64,000 bases of DNA from Pelecanus crispus (GCF_030463565.1 NC_134656.1:1245001-1309000); one strand, 5' to 3'; positions 33,734 through 45,375 are shown, counted from the first letter of the stretch. Numbers and translations: made by a program. The notes: generated from the letters alone by a model not told the origin.

Positions 33734-36700
33734 TTACTTCGGTCTGCGGAGAAGAACGTCAGCAAAGATCAGCTCTCTTGGGTCTCTTGCACTCTGGCAG
33801 AGTGTCTGGATGCTTCTCTTCAGCTTACCAATCTCCGCTTCCAGGTCCTTAATAATCTGAATGAATGACATTTCTAAGAGTTATTTACGTTGCAAGAGAA
33901 GCAGAAATTACAAGTTTTAGAGATTGTGCAAACAGCAGAGCTAGAAAACATCCCTCCTGCAAGTCAGCCCCTAACAAGCTTCCTGAAATTCCTGCTGGAC
34001 TGCTCGTCCTCAGGGTGTCCTAACAGCCCGCTGACTCCAGCGGAAATGGAAGGCACCGTACCCTGCTAAGGCAGACAAAATCCTCACAAAGGGCAAGGGC
34101 TGAGGGTGGCTGGCTCTGCTGCACCGTGCTGCTTCTTCCCCAGCTCGCTCACCTCCCTGTGCCTCAGTATTTCCCGTCGCAGAACGTGATTGTTTATCAC
34201 CATCTGCTTCAGGCCATCCTGGTGCAGCAACACCTCCTGTGTGGGTGAAGAGAAGAAAACCAGCTGAAGAAACTCCACAGCGACCACCAGCATGAAGCCC
34301 TGCCGTTGCCAATGCTGGCCATGTCCAGACACGTCATTCTTCAAGAGAATGATTTTTGCTCGAACAAGGTTTGGGTTCCAGCTCTAGAAAGAGACTGTTG
34401 TTGAGATTACATTGTGCTCATTATGGAACAAGACTGAGGAACTCAAGAGATCCAGTCCAGTTTTCCAGGGAAAGCTTATTAATATTGCTTGGGTAACTTA
34501 CATCACCTGTGCTTACAAATTCACCTGTAAAAGGCCACAGCAGTTCTGCATCAGAGCAGGCTGTAAACGGAGTCAGTAATTAATATTTTCTTAGTGCTCT
34601 CAAGCTGCTAACCCAGGAAAAGTGCTAAACACATCATGCGAGCAGGAACTGTGCAACAGGAGTTCCTCCTATTTTGGGAAAAACGACAGCAGTCCCTGCT
34701 CTGTAGTGCTGCATATAGTTTAATTTCCTCATGAATTTATTACAAACATATGTGCGCTGCCACAGCGATGTCACAGCCAATTAGCGAAGCAGCTACCTAA
34801 ATAATGTAATAAAACAGGGACCATAAAAGCAGGGTGAACATTGGGTCACAGTGCGCTCGCCTCCATGTGGCAAACTCTAAGGAGTGAGTCTGAGAATATT
34901 TCAACACCTCAGACTACAGCAGCAGCTCAGAAGCGCTTCTCACGTACCCTCCCAGCTTGACAAACAGCTCCAGTAGGGCGTCAGGAGGGGAGCAGCGATG
35001 CTCTGTTACTCTTTGGGCGCTGGCTGCAGCGTGCTGTTGCTAATGGGCAATGTGTGGCAGCCCCTGCCTTGTCTCCCAGCTCCCAGAAACTGATTCCCCT
35101 TGTTGGGATGTCACATGAGTTCCACAAACCTCCACGACTTTCTGTAACAGCGCCTCTTGTTCCGCTCGTGCCTTCTCTTCCAATTCCTCCAAGACGGCCT
35201 TCCCCATTTCTTCTGTCTTGTCTATCTCCTCCTGAGAGCGGCATGAAGCAGTGCACAGAAAGAACAGGAGCGTTAGGCAAGATAACCATTGCCTTCCTTC
35301 CTCCCCTGCACTCTCCTTCCTCCCTGGCAATGCTGCAGGGAAGGAGAGGTCTCAGCACCTGCTGTTGCTCCTTCAGGTTCTGGATGCTGCGCTGCAGAAG
35401 GACTATCTGGACGGCTTGTTCCGGATACTGCTCGTCGATGTAGGTCCGCAGGATGCTGAGTTCATCCTGGAGAACCTCTACCTTTGACGTGACTTCATCC
35501 AGCTGCTGCTGTAGCTCTGATTGAAAGTCAAAACAGAAAATCTCAACCCAGGGGTTCCAGAGTTTCGCTTCTTCACTGAGCTAAGGAGTCTGTCCTGCAT
35601 TTGCCTGAGCCCTTCTCTCTACAGAGATTACACACCCCGTGGGGAGTGGGAACGGCCACCCCGTGTCAGACCACATTGACCAGACCCTGCCCCAATGGGA
35701 CGGTGCAAACAGCTGCCACGGAGGCGATCCTTCCCACCGCCTGAGCGCGGGCTGCCGGGTGCCACGGGGCCCTCTCCCTCCCGACAGGCTGATGGGAAGA
35801 TTGTCCCCAGAGAGCAAACGGGATTCATTTTCAGAAATGGAATTGTTTGACCCTTATATGATGAACACAGTGTCCTTACCCTAAGAAGATGGAAAGCAAA
35901 AGTAACATGGTTGTATAGACTGCGCTTCGTAGTAATGTGGGCAACTCACTTCCCAGATTCTTCTCCATTGTTTTCTCCATCTCCTGGAGCTCTGCCCTTG
36001 CTGTATCCAGCCGCTTCTGATTGACGGTCTGCACCGCTGCCTTCACCCTCTGCGCAGGGAGAAATCCCGTCACTGCTCATTCCACAGAGCTCTGAAACGT
36101 TCCCCCGCACCATCCCTGACCTTCCTCTCGTGCTGTTGCTTGCGTTAGCAGCACAGAGGAATCCGTCACTGCGGCTGGTGCCAGCTCGTGCACGGGAGCC
36201 GCTCTGGGGAGCACAGTGGTGCTTCAGGAGCCAGCTGGAGCCAAGGACATTATGAAGCAATGGATTTGGGCTGTTACAGGGGTGACTACTCTTGCTTGGG
36301 ACAGTTACAGTCAGGGTGCTCTCACAGCTTTAAAACACAGGCACAAAACAAGAGCACTGCACAGGATCTCTGGGCGTCAGAGAGACGCAGGACGGGGGCT
36401 GCTCCAGTCACGCCCGCTGCAGTGGAAGGGGCCGGGCAGTGCCTGGCCCCTCTCCAGCACTAACGAGTAACGGGAAGTTCTGCATTCTGCTGAATTGGGT
36501 CTGTTGGGCAACCCTAAAGTCTCACCTGAAATATTTCATACTGCTGCAGCAAGACCCTTGCTTGCTTGGCAGTGCTGTCATCAGCGTGCTGGACGTCCTT
36601 AATCAGCCGGCAGTTGGTCTCTGCCAGGTGGGCACTGCGCTGCTTCAGCTCCTCGATGGCGTTTTTCTTCAGATCAGTCAGATTCTACAGGAATTTGTGG

Positions 36701-38126
36701 ATTAAAGCGTTGCGGACTCCACCAGTCCCACCTGCCTCAAGTTTTCTCAGCATCGCCTGCTGTCCCCAGGACATTCCTGTCCCACAGTAACAGCAGCCAC
36801 GCTGCCGAGGCACTGACTTCCCCCATACAGCAACCCCGGCTCCCACGTTCCTTACTGCCAGCCGCAGGATCACCGTCTCTGTTAAAACCATCTTTCACCT
36901 ACTAAAAAGCTGTGGTCACGTCCTCCACCTCAACCTTCTCTTTGCTAGACTGAGAAAATCTGATACCGACAGTCTTTTCTAACAGGTCACATTTCCTAAA
37001 TCTCATCCCTCCTACTGCTACAGTCTGGACTCTCTCCTGGTTTCTCTTAATTTTTCGTGATAGACAATATCAAGGTTAGATTTCACCAGCATTAAGCAGA
37101 GCAGCATAATTACCTCCAGTGTATTAATAAATAAACACATGCCATTTTGCAAGACAGAGTCAGACCGCTAGAATTTCCTCCATAAAGGCAGCCAGGATAA
37201 CTGTATGGATTTGCTACCTACATCCCAGCACTGGAGATTTGTAGCACATACCGTGGCAATTTCGATCTCTTCCAAGGTTTTAGCTAATTCAGCCTTCTTG
37301 AGCGCTAATTTCCTCTGACTAAAAGTTCGGTATTTCTCTTGGGATGATGATGTCTCCAAAGGCAAGGGTGGTTTTTTACTCAGCATAAATGCAACTGGTG
37401 AAAGAAAAAAAGAGGTGTGTTTATTTCACAGTCCAGTTTCAACGCCTTACATCTACTCTCTCCTGTCATATGTGGCTGAGGGAAATATGAAGAACTGAGA
37501 GACTGAATTAAACCTTCTGCGGCCCCAGCAAAAGCAGCTCGCAGGAGCCGAGCCTACAAAGCGCTCCTTGGTCTTTTCTAGTTCTCCCTCTTTATTTGCA
37601 ACATTTCCCCATGGGTAATTTTCTTTTTGTGGCTTTTGCTGAACATCTCCCAGCAGAAAGCGCTGGGTTAATGCAAAAGCGGCACCAGTGGGCAGGGACA
37701 GCGGGGCGGTGTATGAGGGAATCTCTCCCAACCTGGCGTGTTCTTCTCCCCTTTCTTCTTCTTGTCCTCATTGGTGAGCGGTGGCAAAGTCAACCTGCGG
37801 GCCGGAGATTTCCTCTCCTCTGCTTCTGTCTTCTGCCATTTGCTGTAATCCTAAACTCAGCACGACATAAAAGATGGGGAGTCGAAGGAGGTTTGAGAGC
37901 AGAGACCTCCCTGACGTGACCCACAGTTCTGACTCCCCTCCACAATTCCTCTGGGGCTTCCAGGTGTCCCTTGGAGCCCCTTATCAGCAGCAAGTCCCAG
38001 ACCTTTCTGAGAGACGCCGCGTTTATAACCACAGTGCTGTACATGCCATAAACCCCACGGGAACAAGAGACTTACTGTTCTCTTGAACTCTTCCACGCTG
38101 CTCGGAACCGGGCTCTGTGCATCCAT
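33734..38126 (-). CDS. C20orf96: Coiled-coil protein, C20orf96 orthologue (DUF4618), 9 coding exons
   Basis: Function unknown; a cytoplasmic coiled-coil protein of the DUF4618 family as far as I can judge. Coding exons on the minus strand: 38126-38076, 37850-37733, 37394-37252, 36684-36526, 36049-35950, 35516-35359, 35231-35130, 34236-34153, 33856-33734. All junctions are GT/AG, phases agree, and the product is 345 residues (human ~363). The start codon (MDAQSPVP) lies inside an exon with an acceptor at 38140, so at least one noncoding exon lies upstream. Residues 18-60 are basic and low in structure. From ~70 onward nearly all is heptad-like coiled coil (KKAELAKTLEEIEIA, ARAELQEMEKTMEKNL). 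The family-typical segment is LSILRTYIDEQYPEQAVQI (210-228). There is no signal peptide or membrane segment. Identity rests on this segment, on length, and on position beside SOX12 and REM1. Confidence 0.85.
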
Positions 38127-38779
38127 CTCGGCACAGGCTCTGGAAGGGAAAAGCGTAACCCAGGGAGGAGGCCGAGCCCCGCGGCCCTGTCTGTCCCCCC
38201 GTGGACAAACCACGGCCCCAAAGAGGCCCCAAAGCCAGCGCAGAGGCAGCGACAGCCCCTGGCCCTTAGTGAACCCCATCTTCACCCCCCTCCCCGCCCC
38301 ACGGGGAGCCCCCTGCCCACCCCATGCCCCGCGGGGAGTCCTCCTGCCTGTCCCCTTTGGGGACACCCCCCGGCCCCCTCCTTTGTCCCATTGGGAGCCC
38401 CCCTGCCCCCCGGGGACCCCCCCTTTGCCATGGACCCCCGGCATCCTCCTGCCTCCCCAGGGATCCCCCCGTACCCCCCTGGTCTCCCAGGGGTCCCCCC
38501 GTACCCCACGGCCCCCCGGGGATCCCCCCCGTACCCCGCCTCCCGGCCCCGGGCCGGTCTCCATGGCGACAGCAGGCGGGTACGGAGACCGGGCGGGGCC
38601 CGCGCTCACGGGAAGGGGCGGGAAGGGCGCCCCCTGCCGGCTCCGCTCCAGCACCGCACGGCGGGAGCCCGGGATCCACCGGGGGGTGGGTCTGGGCGCC
38701 GGTGGGGGCTGGTCCGAACCGGACAGCCCTGCGGCCCGGGCCGTGACACCGGGGCTCGGCTGCCTGCGGGGCCGCTGGG

Positions 38780-39260
38780 GCTGGGAGAGCCCGGAGGATG
38801 GCGGCCGCGGCGCATGGCGGCAGCGGGCACGGGGCGGCCGCCTCACGGCGGCGCAGGGCTGTTTCCGGCGCTGCGGGCGTTGCCGCGCTAATGAGCACTG
38901 ACCCGGTCCCGCCCGCAGGAGTGGGCGCGAAGCCTTGCGGGCCCGGAGGACCGGCCGAGTGGGTGCCCGGTGCCGGGCTCACAGCGGAGCTGCGTGGCGG
39001 GCGGCCGGTGCCGGGCAGGCCGCAGGCCCCGGGTTAGGCCGCAGGCCCCGCTCGGGCCCCTGTTACCACAGCAACTGGCGGTGGCGGCGCAGCCAATGGG
39101 AGCGCGCCCTGCGGCGGGCCCGCGCGCCGCGGCGGCAGCCAATGGGCGCGGCCCCTGGCGGGCAGCCCGCGGTCTCCGGGGCAACAGGGCCGCCGCCGCG
39201 CCGCCATTGGTGCCGCCCGCAGCGGGGCGGGGCCTGGCAGAGAGGGGGGCGTGGCCTAGC
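38780..39260. promoter_or_regulatory. C20orf96: CpG-island promoter with three NF-Y (CCAAT) sites
   Basis: Dense CpG island upstream of the C20orf96 coding exons. GCCAATGG occurs near 39092 and 39140 and its inverse CCATTGG near 39204, ~50-60 bases apart. GATGGCGGC YY1-like motifs lie near 38797 and 38815. It is probably the C20orf96 promoter and first noncoding exon (minus strand). It could be bidirectional, since SOX12 starts ~0.8 kb away on the other strand. Confidence 0.5.
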
Positions 39261-39919
39261 CGGGAGGGGCGGGGCCTGGCGGGGCCGCGCCGCGGGGGCC
39301 GAGGCCCCACTCGTGGCGCCGGGGGAGCTGCGGGGCCGCCCCGTGGGCAGCGAATTCCCCACCCGGCGGCCGCCGCCCCCGCTGGGAACCGAGCCCGGGG
39401 AGACGCCGCCGGGGCGGGTGTTGGGGAACACACACACGCGCGCGTCCACGAAAGCACCGGCCGTCCCACGCCGCGGGGGGCCGAGCGCTGCAAGCCCCAG
39501 CGGGACGGCACGGGGAGGGGGGGCTGTCCCGGGGCAGGGCGCTGCCGGGGGGGCACCGGGGAGGGTGGGCACCCCCGGGAGCCCGGCGGAGCGGCAGGGG
39601 CGGGGGCCGGGAGCAGCGTCCCGGGGGACCGGGAGGCGGCTCCTGGGGGCGTAGGGGGCACCGGGGTGCCCAGACCGGGGGAGCAGCGGGTACCGGCAGT
39701 AGCTGGGGCATCCCCGGGTGGGCACCGGGCAGCACGGGGCGGGTAGCGGGGTCGCCAGGCCGGGGTACCGGGACGCTCGTGTGAAGGTACGGGGGTGCCC
39801 GGGGGTGCTGTGCTGCCGGGGGGGGGCACCGGGAGCTGCCGTGGCGGCGGTCCCGGGGGTCCCGGGGGTCCCGGGGCGTGCCGCCCTGCCATTCTCTCCA
39901 GCAACCCCTCTCCGGAGGG

Positions 39920-40070
39920 CGCCCATTGGCGGAGCCGGTTATTCCCCCCCGCCCCGCAGCCAATGGGACGGAGGGGGCGGAGCCTCCCATTGACAGAACC
40001 GGCGCGTCGGTGTTTACCGGGGGCGGGGCGGCGGCGGCTATAAGAGCGGCACCGGGGGGCGTGCGGCTCC
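39920..40070 (+). promoter_or_regulatory. SOX12: SOX12 core promoter (CCAAT boxes and TATA)
   Basis: A TATA box, TATAAG, at 40039-40044 follows CCAAT at 39960-39964 and an inverted CCAAT (ATTGG) at 39925-39929. GGGGCGGGGCGG SP1-type sequence lies directly before the TATA box. Start of transcription is expected near 40070, leaving a ~720-base 5'UTR before the ATG at 40791. Confidence 0.65.
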
Positions 40071-40190
40071 CGGGCTGCCCGCACCGCCCCCGCGCACCCC
40101 CCCCGACCCGCACCCGCCGCAGCGTCCCTGCACCGCACCCGACCGGAGCATCCACCGACACAACCGGGGGAGCATCCCCGGGGCCGGCGC

Positions 40191-40530
40191 GGAGCAGCCC
40201 GCAGCATCCCCGGGGCCGGCGCGGAGCAGCCCGCAGCATCCCCGGGGCCGGCGCGGAGCGTTCCCCGAACCGGAGCATCCCCGGGGCGGTGCGGAGCATC
40301 CCGGAGCATCCCCGGCCCGGTGCAGAGCATCCCCGGGCCGGTGCGGAGCATCCCGGAGCATCCCCGGCCCGGTGCAGAGCATCCCCGGGCCGGTGCGGAG
40401 CATCCCGGAGCATCCCCGGCCCGGTGCAGAGCATCCCCGGGCCGGTGTGGAGCATCCCGGAGCATCCCCAGACCGGTGCAGAGCATCCCCGGGCCGGTGC
40501 GGAGCATCCCGGAGCATCCCCGCGCCCGGA
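40191..40530 (+). repeat. 52-base tandem repeat in the SOX12 5'UTR
   Basis: The core GGAGCATCCCCGG recurs at least 14 times. The right half is an orderly array of ~52-base units, each pairing GGTGCAGAGCATCCCC with GGTGCGGAGCATCCC, at about 40311, 40363, 40415 and 40467. A shorter 36-base version (GGGGCCGGCGCGGAGCAGCC) precedes it. Units are nearly identical, so expansion is recent. The array lies wholly within the predicted 5'UTR. Confidence 0.88.
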
Positions 40531-40790
40531 GCCCACCGGTCCGGCCCGGAGCCCCTCCGGAGCATCCCAGCGGCCGCCGCCCCGGCGGAGCCGCCCCCGC
40601 CGTGCGCCCCCGGGCCCCGGCGCGGCCCCCTGCGCCCCGCCCCACCGCCGCCGCCCGCTCCGCACAATGGGGGCGGCGCGGCGCGGTGCGTAGCGGCGGG
40701 CGGGGAGGCGGCGGCGGCGGGCGGGGAGGAGGAGGAGGAGGAAGAAGAAGCGGCGGCGGCGGCGGCGGGAGGGGGGTCCCGGGCCCCGGC

Positions 40791-41682
40791 ATGGTGCAGC
40801 GCGGCACACGGGGCCGGGGCGCGGAGGCTCGGCGGGAGCCCTGCGCCCCGTTACCCACCCGCGACGCCGAACCCGCCTGGTGCAAGACGCCGAGCGGGCA
40901 CATCAAGCGGCCCATGAACGCCTTCATGGTGTGGTCGCAACACGAGCGCCGCAAGATCATGGACCAGTGGCCCGACATGCACAACGCCGAGATCTCCAAG
41001 CGCCTGGGCCGGCGCTGGCAGCTCCTCCACGACTCCGAGAAGATTCCCTTTGTCAAGGAGGCCGAGCGCCTGCGCCTCAAGCACATGGCCGACTACCCCG
41101 ACTACAAGTACCGGCCTCGGAAAAAGGGCAAGGTGGGCACCGGCGCGTCCCGCCCGCGGCTCCCGGTGAAGATCAAACCCTCCGTGCTGGGCCGTGTTGC
41201 CGCCGGCCGCAGGCAGCCCGCCAAGCCGCCTGCCAGCCCCGACGCCCCGCAGGAGCCCGCGCCAGAGGCGCCCGTCGAGGACTCCCCCGGCACGGCCGCC
41301 CGGCACGCGGCACCCACCGGGGAGCGTGGTCCCCAGGAGTCCCCCCGCGCCCCCGAGCCCGGCTGCCACCTGCCCCGAGCCGGGGAAGTCCCCGGAGAGC
41401 GGGTCCCCCTCTCCCATGTCGGCCGGGTCCCCTCCCTCCTCCTTCAGCTCCTCCGATGAGGAGCTGGAGGAAGAGCTGCTGGGGGTCCTGCCCGGGTGGG
41501 CGCCCGCCGGTGCCGCCTGCGGGGCCCTGGACTGGTCCGTCTTCGACAAGGACCACGACCTCTTCCCGCGGGGAGGCTCCTCGCACTTCGAATTCCCGGA
41601 CTATTGCACGCCCGAGGTGACGGAGATGATAGCGGGGGACTGGCTCATGTCCAGCATCTCGGACTTAGTCTTTACCTACTGA
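40791..41682 (+). CDS. SOX12: Transcription factor SOX-12 (SoxC), single exon
   Basis: A nuclear SoxC-group activator related to SOX4 and SOX11, acting in neural and mesenchymal progenitors. The ATG at 40791 gives MVQRGTRG, as in mammalian SOX12 (MVQQRG). The HMG box spans residues ~38-107 ([18 protein letters not shown], then [10 protein letters not shown] and [16 protein letters not shown]). The C-terminus is the SoxC transactivation domain ([20 protein letters not shown], then [10 protein letters not shown]). HMG box and C-terminus are in different frames as written: the first frame stops at 41459. Reading one C fewer in the C-run at 41341-41346 continues [20 protein letters not shown] into [13 protein letters not shown] with no further break, ~296 residues (human 315). 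The homopolymer context makes an assembly error most likely. Confidence 0.93.
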
Positions 41683-44600
41683 GTCCCGTGCTCTGCAGGT
41701 AACGCTCTTTTTTTTTTTTTTTTTTTTTCCCTCCACACAATCAGGTCATATAGAAAAAAAAAAACAAACCAGAAAAAAAAAAAAGAACCGAAACCAGCTG
41801 TTTACATGCAGGAATCAGGTATTTTGCCTTGAAGCCGCTGGAAGGCAGAGCTCCCTGCTCACCCCATCCCCCTGGCACACACCCACTCCTCGGCCAGCCG
41901 GCCCTCGCCTCGCGACCGCAGGACGCGTGGCTGGCCGCCGTGGTTATTTGCCCGTGAAATGCGAGCGTCTGATCGGGTTTTCATTGTCCGTGCCCTCTTC
42001 CCGGCCCCTTCCCCCCGCAGCTCCGGCCACCGCCGTGCTGCCGGCCATGGCTGCTCCCGGCCGCTCCCATCCCCGCCGGCCGCTGCCCCGTGCTCCCTCC
42101 TGCTCTCTGGGCAGTGGGAGCACCCATGCCGGCCCCGGCTCTGGGTGCCCATCCAGCCCTCCTCATCCCTCGGGGAATGGCCGATTCCTTTTGCTTTTTG
42201 ACTGCGTTTAAAGCACGGCTTCAATTTTCTCCTCTTCCTTGTTGCAGCCCTTGGGGAGGGATCCCCGGCTGCGCCACGTCCGTGGGCGGCAGAGCCATGC
42301 GGAGCCCTCCCTGCCCCGACGCCCGGTTTCATGGGGGGGGTCCCCGACTTCAGGGGTTCGGTGTCCCGCAGAATCGGCTCTTTTTCCCGCGCTTTCCCTG
42401 CGGCGCACGCTCTCCCCGCCGCTCGCTTTGGGAAGAGCGAAGTTGCACGCACGTGATCCGCACGTGGACGCGGGAGGCTGTGTTGTTCCTCTCGCCAGGT
42501 GGTTGTGCAGAGGAGGCTGCGCCGTGGGGGGAGCCTGGGCCCGGAGCCACCCCGAACCCCGGTGGGGCCCGAAGCAGCCAGCCCCCATTTTAGCCTTGGA
42601 GCTGGTGCCCACGCAGGACCCGCTCTGGGCTGGCTCACCTTGGCCGGTGGAGCCGGGTCCCGCCATGCCCAGCCGCGGTGGGCGATGCCGCCGGGGTGGC
42701 GGGGAGCGGGCAGGGCGGCTGGGAAGGAACGCTGCGGGAAATCTGCCTTAAGCAACCGCCCGAACGGGCAGCCGATGCCGGTGGGCACGCGGGGTGGGGG
42801 CGATGCTCCGGCGCGGCGCTCCTCCACGCAGCACCACGCCGTGCCCCGCTGCCGGCTGCGCCAAGAGCAGGGGCACGCCGGCAGAGCGCTGCCGAGGAGC
42901 TTCCCCGCAGGGAAGGTCCTGCCGCAGTGGCTCCTCCAGCCGCGTTTTTCTTTGCTTTTCCTAATGGCTCCTTCCCGCAACGAGCCGCCTCCTCCCGCTG
43001 CCGGGGAGCACGTGGCTGCAGCACTGGCTGCGTTTGTGGGGCAGGGGCTGCGCTCGGGTACGGCCGTGCTGTGTGGGGTGCCGGCGGGGACCCCGGCCAC
43101 CCCGAGTGCCAGCGCTGGGGACGTGGCCGGGGCTGGCAGCGCCCGAGGAGCTGTACTGGGCTCGGCTGGGGCCATTACTTGAAGCCGCCTCTGAGATCCC
43201 CCGTGGCCCCGATTCCCCAGGGGCTCTGGGTGTGTGGGAGCCCCTCCGAACCTTCCTGGGCAGTGGGGCGCTGGGGGCAGCGGGGCACCCGCGCCCTGGG
43301 GCTCTGCCTCCCGGTTTTGGGGCTGCTGGTTGCTCCGGTCGCAGGAGGTCGCGTTGCCATGGGGCCGGACGGAGCCACGACCAGGGAAGGGCGTCCCCGC
43401 ACCGGGTCCTGGCACCCCCCTGGGGCGGCTCGCAGGGGGGCACCTGCCTGGCCCCGCTGCCGGAGGTGCCGGTGGCCCTGGCTCAGCCATGGGGCCGGGC
43501 ACTGCGGTGCAGGGAGAGGCGCGTCCCCGGGCCCTTCGTGGGGATGCTCGGTGTCCCCCAGCCCCGGGCGGCCTCGGGGTCCCCCGGAGGCAGCTCCCTG
43601 AGGGCCAGCCATCAGCATTGTAGATGTGTCGGTGTGTAGCGGTAGCTGTGCGTGTGTGTGTCGGCGTTGCGTTAGCCACGGTGTTTTGGTAGCCCCGGTG
43701 TGGGTGCCAGCCTGCGGAGGCAGGCGGGTGTCACGCATCAGACACGTGTTCCCCATATAGAGCTCGTCCCTATCCCTATTCCCCCCCCCCCCCCCCCCCC
43801 CAAAAGGCCGTTCCCCATCGGACCCAGCCCCACCCAAGCTGGAAAAGCCAAATAAGCGCCGGGGCCAGCCGCGACGCCGGCAGCCTGCTCCCACCTCGCC
43901 GCCACCCCGGGGGGGCTCTGCCTTCCCACCCCCGGGCAGCCCTGTGCCAGGAGCACCCCAAGCCCCCTCCCACGCCTCAGCCGGGTTTGGGGGTTCCCTG
44001 GGGGTCCCCAGGGCTCTCCGCCGCGCGCGGATCTCGCCCAGCACCTCGGTGCCTTCTCGGGGGGCGCGGTCGCCACGTGCCGTGCATCACCCATGGGTCG
44101 GGGCGCTCCCTCCATGGATTGTCAGGCGAAACGTTTCCTCAGGAGCAGGTTCTGGGTCAGCGCCAGAACCGGAGCCAGAGCCGGGGGGTCCCGTGTTTCC
44201 CCCCGCCCCCCCCAGCCCCGGCCGCAAGCACAACACCATCCGCTTCGTCCCCGTCCCGTCCCCGTCCCCCTCCTGCCCCCTCCTCGAGACTCGCTGGGTG
44301 TATTTGTCGGGGGAGAACCGTTGTGGACAGTGGTGGATTTTCTGTGCCGTGTGGTTGTAGTGCTTAGAGACCCCCCCAGCGTGTGGCCCCCCCTCCCGCT
44401 GCGCCCCCCGCCTCCCCGCTGCCCGGTGCTGGCTGGCATGCGTGTGCGAGCGTGTGTGCGTGCGCGTGCGACATCCCATCATCACTAGAGACAAAGCGAA
44501 TAATAATAATAATAAATGAATAATAAAAATAAACCAAACCTCTCTCAGGAAGAAGCCGCCCCGGCGGCAGCCGAGCGGGCTGGGGGCCCCCGGAGCCGGC

Positions 44601-44830
44601 GGGGCCCCGGCGCAGCCTGCAGACGGGCACCGGCGCTCGGGGTCACCTTTGTAGTGTCGTGTTAGTGAAGGGTTCCTGTAGCTGTTGTCTTGGAGAAATA
44701 GGCTTTTAGCCGAGGGGCAGCCCCGGCCCGGCCCGGGGAGGGGGTACGATGTGGCCGGCTCCGGTTTTGCGGGAGCTCGGCGAACGGTTATCCTGACTGT
44801 TGTGACTATGGAATAAAGTGTGTTGGTCTG
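41683..44830 (+). other. SOX12: SOX12 3'UTR
   Basis: About 3.1 kb after the SOX12 stop with no supported gene. It starts with a 20-base T run (from ~41709) and A-rich tracts. It ends at AATAAA (44812-44817) followed by a GT-rich downstream element (GTGTGTTGGTCTGCTG); a possible earlier site is the cluster of ATAAT/AATAAA repeats at 44500-44532. Long 3'UTRs are usual for SoxC genes. A 21-base C run lies at 43781-43801. The long open frames on the minus strand are GC artefacts. Confidence 0.6.
43781..43801 (+). repeat. Poly(C) run of 21
   Basis: Uninterrupted C21 in the predicted SOX12 3'UTR, preceded by CTATCCCTATT. Such a tract is error-prone in sequencing; on the RNA it would be a candidate site for poly(C)-binding proteins. 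Confidence 0.9.
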
Positions 44831-44872
44831 CTGCCCATGGCTCCGGCTCCTCCTGCGCCGCCTCGCTCCTCC

Positions 44873-44995
44873 CGGGGGGATGCAGGGATCCCGGGGGGAT
44901 GCAGGGATCCCGGGGGGATGCAGGGATCCCGGGGGGATGTCGGGTTCCCAGGGGATTATGGGGTTCCCAGAGGGATGCGGGGTTCCCAGTGGGCA
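44873..44995. repeat. 19-base tandem repeat downstream of SOX12
   Basis: Three near-perfect copies of GGGGGGATGCAGGGATCCC, then increasingly diverged copies (GGGATGTCGGGTTCCCAG, GGATTATGGGGTTCCCAG) to about 44995. It begins ~50 bases after the SOX12 poly(A) signal, close enough to overlap the termination zone. Confidence 0.85.
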
Positions 44996-45159
44996 GCATC
45001 CAGCTCCCAGGCGCGTCAGCTCCCACCCTAGCCCACGGGCTCCCACCCTGAGCCCCGGTTCCTGTGGCTCCCACCCCGACCGTCCCCTCGGGAAGGTTCA
45101 CCCTCAGCAGCCGGAGCGGGCTGGGTGTCCCCTGGGAGCAGGGCCCCGCTGCTGGGGGC

Positions 45160-45375
45160 TGCGTGGGCACGTGTGTGCATGTATGTGCGCGCGTGTGCGT
45201 CTCCCTGCATGTGTGTAAGCACCCGCTTGGCGTGCGTGTGCGTGCACCGTGTGTGTGTGCAGGCTGCACATGTGTGCGTGGTCCGTGTGCGTGGTCCGTG
45301 GATGCACAGTGTGTGTGTGTGTGCATGTGCCGTGCACGTGTGTGCTCTGTGTATGCTGGGCGCTGTGCACGCATG
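45160..45375. repeat. TG/CG alternating tract
   Basis: About 215 bases of GTGTGTGC, GCGCGTGTGC and CATGTGTG steps, the same type as the tract at 3005-3320 but mostly TG on the + strand. It is a degenerate simple repeat and Z-DNA candidate. Confidence 0.8.

Noticed and set aside
38888-41086. 732-residue open frame on the minus strand over the SOX12 promoter and HMG box
   Set aside because: It is antisense to a certain gene and to its 5'UTR repeat; Pro/Arg/Gly composition shows it is a product of high GC.
41859-43679. 606-residue open frame on the minus strand in the SOX12 3'UTR
   Set aside because: Low-complexity GC-driven frame with no domain, lying in the predicted 3'UTR of SOX12.
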